Of a stretch of 37,552 nt of DNA, positions 24,727 to 32,545 are shown piece after piece. This DNA is from Candidatus Nanohalarchaeota archaeon (GTDB lineage: Archaea > Nanohalarchaeota > Nanosalinia > Nanosalinales > Nanosalinaceae): contig JALDAN010000004.1 in the NCBI GenBank assembly GCA_022729355.1, positions 1 to 37,552 on the forward strand, written 5' to 3'. The position numbers and the translations under genes are program-made. The stretch's first letter is position 1, and each line of letters starts with the position of its first letter. The notes under the pieces are model-generated. The model did not search any database, had not been told where the DNA came from, and was given only the letters and a program-made list of their open reading frames with translations.

Positions 24727-26763
24727 TTACGAATCCTCTAATTCAATATCTACATCTACTACATAGGCATTCTCTTCTTTGAGTATAAGCGGATTCATGT
24801 CTACTGCCTTTATCTCCGGATTATCAAGTGCGAGTTGTCCGAGTGCAGTCAAGGCCTCTTTAACAGGTTCAAGCGAGTGTCTCTCTCCTCTTACTCCTTT
24901 GAAAAGCTCTGTCGACTGGAGTTCATCTATCATTTGCTCGGCCTCCTGTTCGCTGAGCGGTGCGATGCCGAAGCTGATATCATGAAGTGCTTCAACGTAT
25001 ATACCTCCGAGGCCTACCATGATTACAGGGCCGAACTGCGGATCCCTTTTTATCCCTACTGCGACTTCAAGTCCATCGATCTGTTCCTGTACCTGGACGG
25101 CCTCCAGTTCCTCAATCTCTGTATAGGCCTTCTGCATCAGTTCAGTAAATCCATTCTGAACGCCTTTGCGACTGCTGATATCTGTGATTACTCCTCCTTC
25201 ATCAGTTTTATGCTTTATCTGCCGGGAATCCGCCTTCAAAGTAACAGGATATCCTATACGTGACGCTGCATCCACCGCCTCCTGAGGCGACTCTACTGTC
25301 TCTGTCATCGCCAGATCAAAGCCGTAAAGCTCCAGCAGATCATCTGAACTACCTGAAGCCTCCTGTTCCTTGAAAGCCTCCTTTCTCTCCCCTTCATCCA
25401 CTTCATGATCTCTGAAGCTTCTCTCCCGCTCCAGGTGCTGTCTGTAATAATTCATCTCTTTGATGCTTTTGGCAGCCTGCCTTGGATCCTCATAAACCGG
25501 GACATGCGCCCTTTCAAGTATTTCTCTCCCCTCAGAGACCCTTTCCTCACCCATAAAGCATGCAAAAACAGGTTTCTCTGCAGATGACTCGAAAGACTTG
25601 ATCGCTCGAGCCGTCTTCTCCACACCCGTATTCGCCTGAGGCGTCAGCAACACAACAATACAATCAACTTCATTGTCCTGATGAACAGCCTCTAAAGCAC
25701 TTTTGTATCTTTGATGGCCTGCATCACCCACTATATCTACAGGATTACCTTTAGAGGCCTCCTCAGGAAGCCTCTCGTCAAGCTTTTTTATTGTAGATCC
25801 CTCTAGTTCAGCAAGTTCAAGGCCTTTCTCGTTTATCTCATCTGCTGCTATCACTCCCGGGCCTCCAGCGTTCGTTACGACAGCTACTTTCCCTCCACCC
25901 GGAAGATTTTGATAGGAAAACGCTTTCGCCAAGTCAAGCAATTCTCTGTTGGATTCGGCTTCTATTATACCTGATTTTCTGAACGCTGCTCTGTATGCGT
26001 CTATACTTCCGGCTATGCTTCCTGTATGGCTGGAAGCAGCTTCTCCTCCTTCCTCTGTACGACCCGATTTTACTGTGATTATCGGTTTCTCCTGTGAAGT
26101 CTTCGAGGCCTGTTTGATGAATTCTCTGCCGTCCCTGAGGCCTTCGATATACGAAAGTATCAGCTCTGTATCATCGTTTCGCCATGTCTGAAGCATATCT
26201 GTCTCGTCTATCATCATTTCATTGCCTAGGGAGACGAAGTGATGGAAGCCGAGGTGCTCTGGTGCGGAGTAGTCCAGCATCGCTGTGCAGAAGGCCCCTG
26301 ACTGACTCATGAAAGAGATCTTTCCTTTTTCAGGAGTTGTTGCTGCAAAGCTTGCGTTCAAACCGTTCTCTGTATTTATCAATCCCAGAGCGTTTGGCCC
26401 AAGTATCTTTACGTCGTTTTCTTCTGCTACATACTCTAGTTCAGATGCGAGAGCCTTGTTACCTGTCTCCGAGAACCCGGCCGAAATCACAACAGCCGTA
26501 TCAACCCCTTTCTCCCCACAGTCACGTATAATCTCTGGTACTGTTCTCGCAGGGACTGTGATGACTGCCAGATCTGTTCCTTCCTGTAACTCGCTGTAGG
26601 CCTCTACGCCTTCAACTTCTTCTGCTTCAGGATTAACAGGATATACTTCTCCCTCAAAGCTATGGAGTATGTTGTCGAATACTTCATGGCCTGTCTTCCC
26701 TTCATAGCGTGAAGCCCCTACAACAGCCACTTTTTCAGGATAAAACAGATTCTGAAGACTCAT
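24727..26763 (-). CDS. acd: ADP-forming acetyl-CoA (acyl-CoA) synthetase, alpha-beta fusion
   Basis: A 678-residue NDP-forming acyl-CoA synthetase: acetyl-CoA + ADP + Pi to acetate + CoA + ATP, the main ATP-yielding step of acetate-producing archaea. The alpha part begins NLFYPEKVAVVGASRYEGKTG (CoA-binding Rossmann), then the ligase domain with the phospho-His in EAASSHTGSIAGS. The beta part is an ATP-grasp domain (YPVTLKADSRQIKHKTDEGGV, MVGLGGIYVEAL, AVDMNPLIL). Both are on one chain, as in many archaea other than Pyrococcus. ATG at 26763 (MSLQNLF) is preferred over the TTG at 26769. It is divergent from the PDH operon, whose product acetyl-CoA is its expected substrate. Acyl specificity is not certain. 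Confidence 0.93.
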   Translation of the reverse strand: MSLQNLFYPEKVAVVGASRYEGKTGHEVFDNILHSFEGEVYPVNPEAEEVEGVEAYSELQEGTDLAVITVPARTVPEIIRDCGEKGVDTAVVISAGFSETGNKALASELEYVAEENDVKILGPNALGLINTENGLNASFAATTPEKGKISFMSQSGAFCTAMLDYSAPEHLGFHHFVSLGNEMMIDETDMLQTWRNDDTELILSYIEGLRDGREFIKQASKTSQEKPIITVKSGRTEEGGEAASSHTGSIAGSIDAYRAAFRKSGIIEAESNRELLDLAKAFSYQNLPGGGKVAVVTNAGGPGVIAADEINEKGLELAELEGSTIKKLDERLPEEASKGNPVDIVGDAGHQRYKSALEAVHQDNEVDCIVVLLTPQANTGVEKTARAIKSFESSAEKPVFACFMGEERVSEGREILERAHVPVYEDPRQAAKSIKEMNYYRQHLERERSFRDHEVDEGERKEAFKEQEASGSSDDLLELYGFDLAMTETVESPQEAVDAASRIGYPVTLKADSRQIKHKTDEGGVITDISSRKGVQNGFTELMQKAYTEIEELEAVQVQEQIDGLEVAVGIKRDPQFGPVIMVGLGGIYVEALHDISFGIAPLSEQEAEQMIDELQSTELFKGVRGERHSLEPVKEALTALGQLALDNPEIKAVDMNPLILKEENAYVVDVDIELEDS

Positions 26764-26821
26764 AACCAAGATTTATTCAGGCCTGTTATTTAGATTGATG
26801 GATTTACCGAGTGGTCGCAAA

Positions 26822-26838
26822 CGATTTTTTATATACAG
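26822..26838 (+). promoter_or_regulatory. AT box of the PDH operon
   Basis: cgattttttatatacag ends about 22 bases before the E1-alpha ATG (26860), with its centre about 29 bases upstream. This is the strongest TATA-like element in the intergenic gap. AGGCCT at 26843-26848 lies between the box and the start codon. It implies a leaderless first gene; later operon genes have ribosome sites. Confidence 0.6.
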
Positions 26839-26859
26839 GCAAAGGCCTTTTCTCAAATA

Positions 26860-27915
26860 ATGGCGCGCAAAAAAGTTTATTCTGGCTCGATTGAGAGAAT
26901 AGAGGTAATGGGGACAGATGATGATGAAGACTTTCCCTGGATTGAGGAAGATGAGTACAGAGAGCTTTACAGGAAAATGATGATTGCAAGAAAATTCGAT
27001 GAGAAGGCCTTCAAGCTTCAGAGACGTGGAGAGATATCTACTTACGCGCCGCATAAAGGACAGGAGGCCTGTCAGATTGGATCAGTATTCGCTTTAGAGG
27101 AGGATGACTGGATGGTGCCGAGCTTCAGGGAGACAGCGGCCTTCATCCAGAGAGGCGCACCGTTGGAGAAGATTTTCCAGAGATGGATGGGAGATGCCAA
27201 TGGACAGAAAGGCCTTGCAGAATTGAATACTCTGCCTGTAGCTATTCCTGTAGGAACTCAGAATCTGCATACTTCCGGTATCGGCATGGCGATGAGCTTT
27301 GAACAGGATGAGAATGCTGTACTGGGATTTACGGGAGATGGCTCAACCAGTGAAGGGGATTTCCATGAGGCCTTGAACTTTGCAGGAGTATATGATTCGC
27401 ACTCCGTTTTCTTCGTGCAGAACAACAAGTTTGCGATTTCGATGCCTGTGGATCGACAGACTAATTCGCAGACTCTTGCACAGAAAGCACTGGCGTACGG
27501 AATCGAAGGAATACAGGTTGACGGAAACGATATACTGGCAGTTATCAAGGCCACGAGAGAGGCACTGGAGAAAGCAAGAAACGGCGAACCGGTGCTGATA
27601 GAGGCCCTGACTTACCGGCTTGAAGATCACACCACTTCAGACGATTCAACGCGTTACAGAGATGAAGAGGAAGTTGAGGAATGGAAAGAGCATGATCCTC
27701 TGAAACGTTTCAGAGAATACCTGAAAGAACACGGGATGTGGGATGAAGAACTGGAGGCCTTTGAATCAAAGGCTGAAGATAAGATAGATGAGGCAGCAGA
27801 TAAGGCCTTGGAAATGGATGATCCAAGTTTCGATGAATTATTCGACTACGTTTACGGGGAGATGCCTGAAATGATGGAGAGGGAAAAGAAACAGCTCAGA
27901 GGTGAACTGGAATGA
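26860..27915 (+). CDS. pdhA: pyruvate dehydrogenase E1 component, alpha subunit
   Basis: A 351-residue E1-alpha subunit, which together with E1-beta decarboxylates pyruvate (or a branched 2-oxo acid) on thiamine diphosphate and acetylates E2. The ThDP motif is clear: GDGSTSEGDFHEALNFAGVY ending in the conserved Asn-Asn (FFVQNNKFAIS). Other family blocks are YAPHKGQEACQIGSVFAL and the phosphorylation-loop-like YRLEDHTTSDDSTRYRDEEE. It is the first gene of a four-gene operon, overlapping E1-beta by 4 bases, with an AGGTGA site for the latter. Branched-chain oxo acid specificity cannot be excluded from sequence, but the acetyl-CoA synthetase next door favours pyruvate. Confidence 0.92.
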   Translation: MARKKVYSGSIERIEVMGTDDDEDFPWIEEDEYRELYRKMMIARKFDEKAFKLQRRGEISTYAPHKGQEACQIGSVFALEEDDWMVPSFRETAAFIQRGAPLEKIFQRWMGDANGQKGLAELNTLPVAIPVGTQNLHTSGIGMAMSFEQDENAVLGFTGDGSTSEGDFHEALNFAGVYDSHSVFFVQNNKFAISMPVDRQTNSQTLAQKALAYGIEGIQVDGNDILAVIKATREALEKARNGEPVLIEALTYRLEDHTTSDDSTRYRDEEEVEEWKEHDPLKRFREYLKEHGMWDEELEAFESKAEDKIDEAADKALEMDDPSFDELFDYVYGEMPEMMEREKKQLRGELE

Positions 27916-28883
27916 CAGATGACGAAATGAATATTGTGGAAGCTGTGAATGAGGCCTTGCGAGATGAAATGAAGAGTGATGAAAAAGTGATTACTTATGG
28001 TGAAGACGTTGGAGAGGACGGCGGTGTCTTCAGAGCCACGAAAGGCCTTCAAGAAGAGTTCGGAGATAAAAGATGTTTTTCAAGTCCTCTTGCCGAGTCA
28101 GGTATCGCAGGGACGGCTATAGGCATGAGTCTGTATGGTTTCAGGCCTGTAGTGGAGATGCAGTTCTCAGGTTTCTCGTATCTAGCATTCCATCAGATCA
28201 AGGAGCATGCTTCACGTATGCGGATTAGAAGTCGCGGAGACTACAACGTCCCGTTAACTGTTAGAGCACCTTATGGCGGAGGCATCTCGGCGCTGGAACA
28301 TCATCAGGAGTCGCCGGAGACTCTTTTCTCTCACGCACAGGGACTTCACGTGGTAATCCCAAGCACACCACAGGACGCCTACTCCCTGCTGAGAAAATCC
28401 ATACAGCTGGACGACCCTGTAGTATTCCTCGAGCCGAAAAAGACGTACAGGGCGTTCAGAGAAGAAGTGGATAGAGATAGAGAAGTTGAACTGCGGGAGG
28501 CTAGAACCGTGAGAGATGGAGAAGACGTAACATTGATCGCCTGGGGAGCTATGATCCCTGTAGCAGAGGAAGCAGCAGATGAAGTAAATGCAGATGTGGA
28601 GATTATTGATCCAAGAACAATTCATCCAATGGACTACGATGCAATTATAGAGTCTGTCAAGAAGACCGGTAGAGCTATGATACTTCATGAAGCACCGAAA
28701 TCAGGTGGCTGGGGGGCAGAAATAGCCTCAAGAATACAGGAAGAAACAATACTTCACATGGAGGCCTCCGTGGAAAGAGTAGCAGCTCCTGACGTACCTT
28801 ACCCGCTTTACACACTTGAAGACTTCTACATGCCGAACAAAAAAAGAGCTGTAAAAGGCCTCAAAAGAGTTCTGGAGTTTTAA
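27912..28883 (+). CDS. pdhB: pyruvate dehydrogenase E1 component, beta subunit
   Basis: A 323-residue E1-beta subunit. The N-terminal pyrimidine-binding domain begins MNIVEAVNEALRDEMKSDEKVITYGEDVGEDGGVF, with the catalytic Glu in the GED/E region. RAPYGGGISALEHHQESPETLFSH follows, containing His residues that line the active site. The C-terminal transketolase-like domain contains VTLIAWGAMIPVAEEAADE and IDPRTIHPMDYDAIIESVKKTGR, typical of 2-oxo acid dehydrogenases. It starts within the end of pdhA (ATGA overlap) and an AGGTGA ribosome site lies 7 bases before the ATG, so the two subunits are coupled and made in equal amount. Confidence 0.95.
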   Translation: MTDDEMNIVEAVNEALRDEMKSDEKVITYGEDVGEDGGVFRATKGLQEEFGDKRCFSSPLAESGIAGTAIGMSLYGFRPVVEMQFSGFSYLAFHQIKEHASRMRIRSRGDYNVPLTVRAPYGGGISALEHHQESPETLFSHAQGLHVVIPSTPQDAYSLLRKSIQLDDPVVFLEPKKTYRAFREEVDRDREVELREARTVRDGEDVTLIAWGAMIPVAEEAADEVNADVEIIDPRTIHPMDYDAIIESVKKTGRAMILHEAPKSGGWGAEIASRIQEETILHMEASVERVAAPDVPYPLYTLEDFYMPNKKRAVKGLKRVLEF

Positions 28884-28894
28884 GGTGAATCAAT

Positions 28895-30235
28895 TTGGAG
28901 TTCGAATTCCCTGACACCGGTGAAGGAGTAACAGAAGGCAAGTTCCTGGAATGGGAAGTCAGTGAAGGCGAAAAAGTAGAAGAAGATCAGATAGTCGGGG
29001 AAGCAGAAACAGACAAAGCAGTAGTGGAGATACCGGCACCAAGTGATGGATCAGTAAAAGAACTCAAGGCCTCACCCGGAGACAAAGTCTCCGTAGGCGA
29101 CGTAATAATGATACTGGACACCGAAAAGACAGATACAAGCGAAGAACAGGATGAGGCCTCAACGGACGAAGAAGAAAGAACTGAGGACATTGTGGAAAAA
29201 TCTGATTACAGCCGCAGTTCTTCTGAAAATGTGCTTGCATTGCCGAAGGTACGTAAACTGGCCGAGGAGAAAGGAGTAAGCCTGGAGGAAATCAAGACCG
29301 GGGAAAGAATAACAGAAGAAGACGTGCTAGAGGCTTATGGAGAATCCCACGAAGACCAGAAAGGAACTGACAGAAGTTCCGGTAACGTTGATAATGTTCA
29401 GGCCTCTCCTTCAGTAAGGAGGCTAGCCAGAGAGAAAGGAGTCGATCTAAGCAGAGTAGAGGGAAGCGGTAGAGGAGGCAGAATCACTCGTGCAGACTTA
29501 GAAGATGTAGATGAAGGAGAAGATTCCTCTCGGGAAGTCAGCGGCGATACAATTCGTAGGCCTCTTTCAGGTCTGGAGAAGCAGGTTGCTGAGAGGATGG
29601 AAGAGTCAAAGTTTACTGCTCCTCACGTCACTCATGTAGAGAAAATCGATGTCACGCAGATAGATGAAATACGTGATTCTCAGAAAGATGATGTAGATGC
29701 ACATCTGACTTATCTGCCTTTCATAATGAAAGCAGCTGTAGAAGGCTTGAAGGAGTATCCGGAGCTGAACGCAGAGCTTGACAGTGAAAATGATGAAGTA
29801 GTTCTGAAGGATTACTACTGCTTTAACATAGCAGTAGATACTGATAGAGGCCTGCTAGTGCCTAAGATAAAGAACGTGGACAGTAAAAGTATCTCGGATC
29901 TGGCAGGAGAGATAGAGGAAGTCGCGGAGAAGGCTCGAGAAGATGAACTTGGTCCGGATGAAATGAGTACTGGAAGCTTTACAGTTACTAATATCGGGGC
30001 GATCGGTGGAGAGTCCTTCACACCTATAATTAATTATCCTCAAACCGCTATACTGGGGATAGGACGTATATCTGAGACTGCTGAAGTAGTTGAAGACGAA
30101 GTAGTGCCTCGGATGACTGTAAAGCTTTCATTGAGTTATGATCACCGTGTAATCGACGGGGCTACTGCTGCAAAGTTCATAAACATTGTTAAGGAAAATC
30201 TTGAGGAACCTGGAAAGATGCTTGTAAACCTGTAG
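28895..30235 (+). CDS. pdhC: dihydrolipoyl acetyltransferase E2 with two subunit-binding-like domains
   Basis: A 446-residue E2. One lipoyl domain occupies residues 1-78, with the lipoylated Lys at K41 (ETDKAVVEI). Two E3/E1-binding-like domains follow: a degenerate one at about 114-150 (ALPKVRKLAEEKGVSLEEI...ERITEEDVLEAYG) and a full one at about 168-203 (ASPSVRRLAREKGVDLSRV...GRGGRITRADLED). Most E2 proteins have only one. The catalytic domain (about 220-446) ends with DHRVIDG, active-site His 417. It transfers acetyl to CoA and forms the core of the complex. The start is TTG at 28895, supported by a GGTGA site 6 bases before it; no ATG would give the standard opening MEFEFPDTGEGVTEG. Confidence 0.94.
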   Translation: MEFEFPDTGEGVTEGKFLEWEVSEGEKVEEDQIVGEAETDKAVVEIPAPSDGSVKELKASPGDKVSVGDVIMILDTEKTDTSEEQDEASTDEEERTEDIVEKSDYSRSSSENVLALPKVRKLAEEKGVSLEEIKTGERITEEDVLEAYGESHEDQKGTDRSSGNVDNVQASPSVRRLAREKGVDLSRVEGSGRGGRITRADLEDVDEGEDSSREVSGDTIRRPLSGLEKQVAERMEESKFTAPHVTHVEKIDVTQIDEIRDSQKDDVDAHLTYLPFIMKAAVEGLKEYPELNAELDSENDEVVLKDYYCFNIAVDTDRGLLVPKIKNVDSKSISDLAGEIEEVAEKAREDELGPDEMSTGSFTVTNIGAIGGESFTPIINYPQTAILGIGRISETAEVVEDEVVPRMTVKLSLSYDHRVIDGATAAKFINIVKENLEEPGKMLVNL

Positions 30236-30246
30236 AGGAGAAAATC

Positions 30247-31656
30247 ATGGTGGTTGGCGATATTGAGAGATCTACAGATCTTGTAGTGATCGGGGCAGGA
30301 CCCGGAGGATACACAGCCGCTATAAGAGCCGCACAGAAAGGTCTCGAAGTAATACTTGTAGATAAAGAAGAATTAGGAGGAACATGCCTGAACAGGGGAT
30401 GTATCCCTGCCAAGGCCTTGATTCATGCCTCGAAGTTCCATCGCGATATACATGACTGGAACAGCATCGGAATCAAGGCAGAGTGCGAGGAGATTGATTT
30501 CCAGGAGATCATGGAGTGGAAGAAAGATGTAATACAGGAACTTAATAGAGGCCTCACACATAAACTGGGACGAGAAGGCGTCGAGGTAATGAAGGGAGAG
30601 GCCCGTTTCATCGATGAAGATACTGTGAGAGTTAGCGAGGAACATAATGCAGAAAACGTGAAATTCGATAAAGCCGTGATAGCTACAGGAAGCAGGCCTG
30701 TAGAGATCCCAGGACTTGAATTCGAAATTGAAGGTGTGATCACGTCCAGAGAGCTTCTAAAACTTGATGAAGTGCCGGAGGAACTTGTTGTGGTTGGTGG
30801 AGGATATATAGGGATGGAGGCCGCCACAAAGTTCGCCAAGTTCGGCTCCACAGTCAAGATAGTAGAAGCAGAAGACAATATACTCCCCTACTTCGACGAG
30901 GAGATAGTAAGTGAACTACGGGAGACTAATGACGACTATGGCGATGAAATTTATACTTCTACAGAGGCCTCAGGAGTAGAGAAACGTGGAGATAAGATAG
31001 TGCTTGAGGCAGAGAAAGATGGAGAAAGACTGGAACTTGAAGGAGATCATGTTCTGGTGGCTGCAGGACGTACGGCGAGGCCTGCACTGGAGAGCCTTAG
31101 CTTGGAAAATATCGGAGTTGAGATAAATACTGAAGGATGTCTTGACGTTGATGAAAAGATGCAGACTTCGAATAAAGATGTTTTCGCGATCGGTGACTGT
31201 GTTGGGCAGCCAATGCTAGCGCACAAGGCCTACAGAGAGGGACGTGTGGCGGCAGAAGTTGCTGCTGGAGAGCCTGCTGCATTTGATAACCAGTATATTC
31301 CAAAAGCTATGTATACTGATCCTGAAGTGGCTGTTGTAGGCCTGAAGCCGGATGAGGCCCGTGAAAAGTTCGATGAAGTTTTGGTAGGAGAGTTTCCATT
31401 CCGCGCTTCCGGTCGCTCACTGACAACAAATCAGGAAGCTGGTTTTGTACGTGTAGTTGCTTCAGGAGATGAAAAACTGCAGGGCGTACAGATAGTAGGC
31501 TCAAGAGCCTCTGATATGATAGCTGAGGCAACACTGGCTCTGGAGATGCAGGCCTATCTTGATGATATAATCAATACTATTCATGCGCATCCTACTTTCC
31601 CGGAGGCCTTTGCAGAGGCCTGTGAAGATGCCCGAGATGAGTCAATTCATATCTAG
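30247..31656 (+). CDS. lpdA: dihydrolipoamide dehydrogenase (E3)
   Basis: A 469-residue flavoprotein that reoxidises dihydrolipoamide of E2 and reduces NAD+. FAD-binding motif VIGAGPGGYTAA is at the N-terminus. The redox disulfide lies in GGTCLNRGCIPAKALIHAS, the NAD motif is VVGGGYIGMEAA, and the catalytic His-Glu pair is in HAHPTFPEAFAEA near the end. The second FAD site DVFAIGDCVGQPMLAHKA is also clear. The ATG at 30247 has a GAGGAG site 6 bases before it, overlapping the E2 stop codon. It is the last gene of the four-gene PDH operon. Length and motif set are normal. Confidence 0.96.
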   Translation: MVVGDIERSTDLVVIGAGPGGYTAAIRAAQKGLEVILVDKEELGGTCLNRGCIPAKALIHASKFHRDIHDWNSIGIKAECEEIDFQEIMEWKKDVIQELNRGLTHKLGREGVEVMKGEARFIDEDTVRVSEEHNAENVKFDKAVIATGSRPVEIPGLEFEIEGVITSRELLKLDEVPEELVVVGGGYIGMEAATKFAKFGSTVKIVEAEDNILPYFDEEIVSELRETNDDYGDEIYTSTEASGVEKRGDKIVLEAEKDGERLELEGDHVLVAAGRTARPALESLSLENIGVEINTEGCLDVDEKMQTSNKDVFAIGDCVGQPMLAHKAYREGRVAAEVAAGEPAAFDNQYIPKAMYTDPEVAVVGLKPDEAREKFDEVLVGEFPFRASGRSLTTNQEAGFVRVVASGDEKLQGVQIVGSRASDMIAEATLALEMQAYLDDIINTIHAHPTFPEAFAEACEDARDESIHI

Positions 31657-31701
31657 TAGACAGTAGAGTTTTTAATGCTCAGTTCTCATTAAGTGATTAT
31701 T

Positions 31702-32520
31702 ATGGTCAAGGACGATAAGTACAGCGAAAAAGAGTTCGATTCCGAGGAAGAAATGCATCTTTACTGGGCAGAGAATCTTATGGATGACTTGAACTCTCAC
31801 GATAAAGATAAGGCCAAAAAAGCATTGAAGAAGAAAGAAGAGGAAGAAGAATCTGAAAGAGAGAGGAAGAAGAATCTTGCCTTCAAAGGCCTCGTAGGAG
31901 GTATAGCTATCGTTCTTGGTGCAATACTAATACCGCAAATGCTTGATGCAGCAGATATCGGCGTAGATACGGCCACGAATCAGAGTTTCACTCTGGAGAA
32001 TCAGCCGTATCTTGGAGATGCCGATGCTGACGTCGATGTTGTATACTTTGTAGATTTTTACTGCCCTGCATGTAAGAGCTTCAATGATGGGGTGAAGCCT
32101 CAATTGGAGCAGGAGTACATTGATACAGGCGATATTACCTTTTACATGATGGACTTCCCTCTAAGCTTCCATGATCCACAGGCGACTTCAGCAGCAGTAA
32201 CAGCACAATGTACATACCTGCAGGATGAAGACCAGTTCTGGGATGTACAAGATGAACTGTTCGAAGTACAGAGAGAAATTGATTACAGTCCTGACAGACT
32301 TACACAACTAGTTGAAGACAGCACAGAAGGCCTTGACTACGATGAGATAAGATCCTGCATCGAAGATCAGGATACTAATGATGCAGTGCAGGCAGATCTG
32401 CAGGAAGGCCTTGACGCAGGAGTTGAGGGAACACCTACACTGTTCATCAACGGAGAAGAAGCACCTGACTTTGGCTTCGACACCCTTTCAAGCATGATTG
32501 ACAGCGAGCTTGAAGGCTAA
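31702..32520 (+). CDS. membrane-anchored DsbA/thioredoxin-fold oxidoreductase
   Basis: A 272-residue protein with a charged N-terminal cytoplasmic part (residues 1-58, including a KKKEEEEESERERKK run), one membrane helix (about 60-80, FKGLVGGIAIVLGAILIPQM) and an external DsbA-type domain. The active site is CPAC (121-124) in VDFYCPACKSF and the cis-Pro loop is GTPTLFING. Two further cysteines (AQCTYL and RSCIED) may form a structural disulfide, as in the CPFC protein at 21123. ATG at 31702 is preferred to the GTG at 31693, with an AT box about 26 bases upstream. It probably oxidises exported proteins. It ends 26 bases from the convergent polB, separated by a short hairpin-forming AGGCCTC element. 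Confidence 0.88.
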   Translation: MVKDDKYSEKEFDSEEEMHLYWAENLMDDLNSHDKDKAKKALKKKEEEEESERERKKNLAFKGLVGGIAIVLGAILIPQMLDAADIGVDTATNQSFTLENQPYLGDADADVDVVYFVDFYCPACKSFNDGVKPQLEQEYIDTGDITFYMMDFPLSFHDPQATSAAVTAQCTYLQDEDQFWDVQDELFEVQREIDYSPDRLTQLVEDSTEGLDYDEIRSCIEDQDTNDAVQADLQEGLDAGVEGTPTLFINGEEAPDFGFDTLSSMIDSELEG

Positions 32521-32528
32521 AAAAATTA

Positions 32529-32545
32529 TAGGCCTCTTGGAGGAT
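32529..32545. terminator. short hairpin with AGGCCTC between dsbA-like gene and polB
   Basis: GCCTC and GAGGA-type arms (CCTC ttg GAGG) form a 4-5 bp hairpin between convergent genes, next to an A-run on one side. Weak but positioned to separate both transcripts. Confidence 0.35.
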
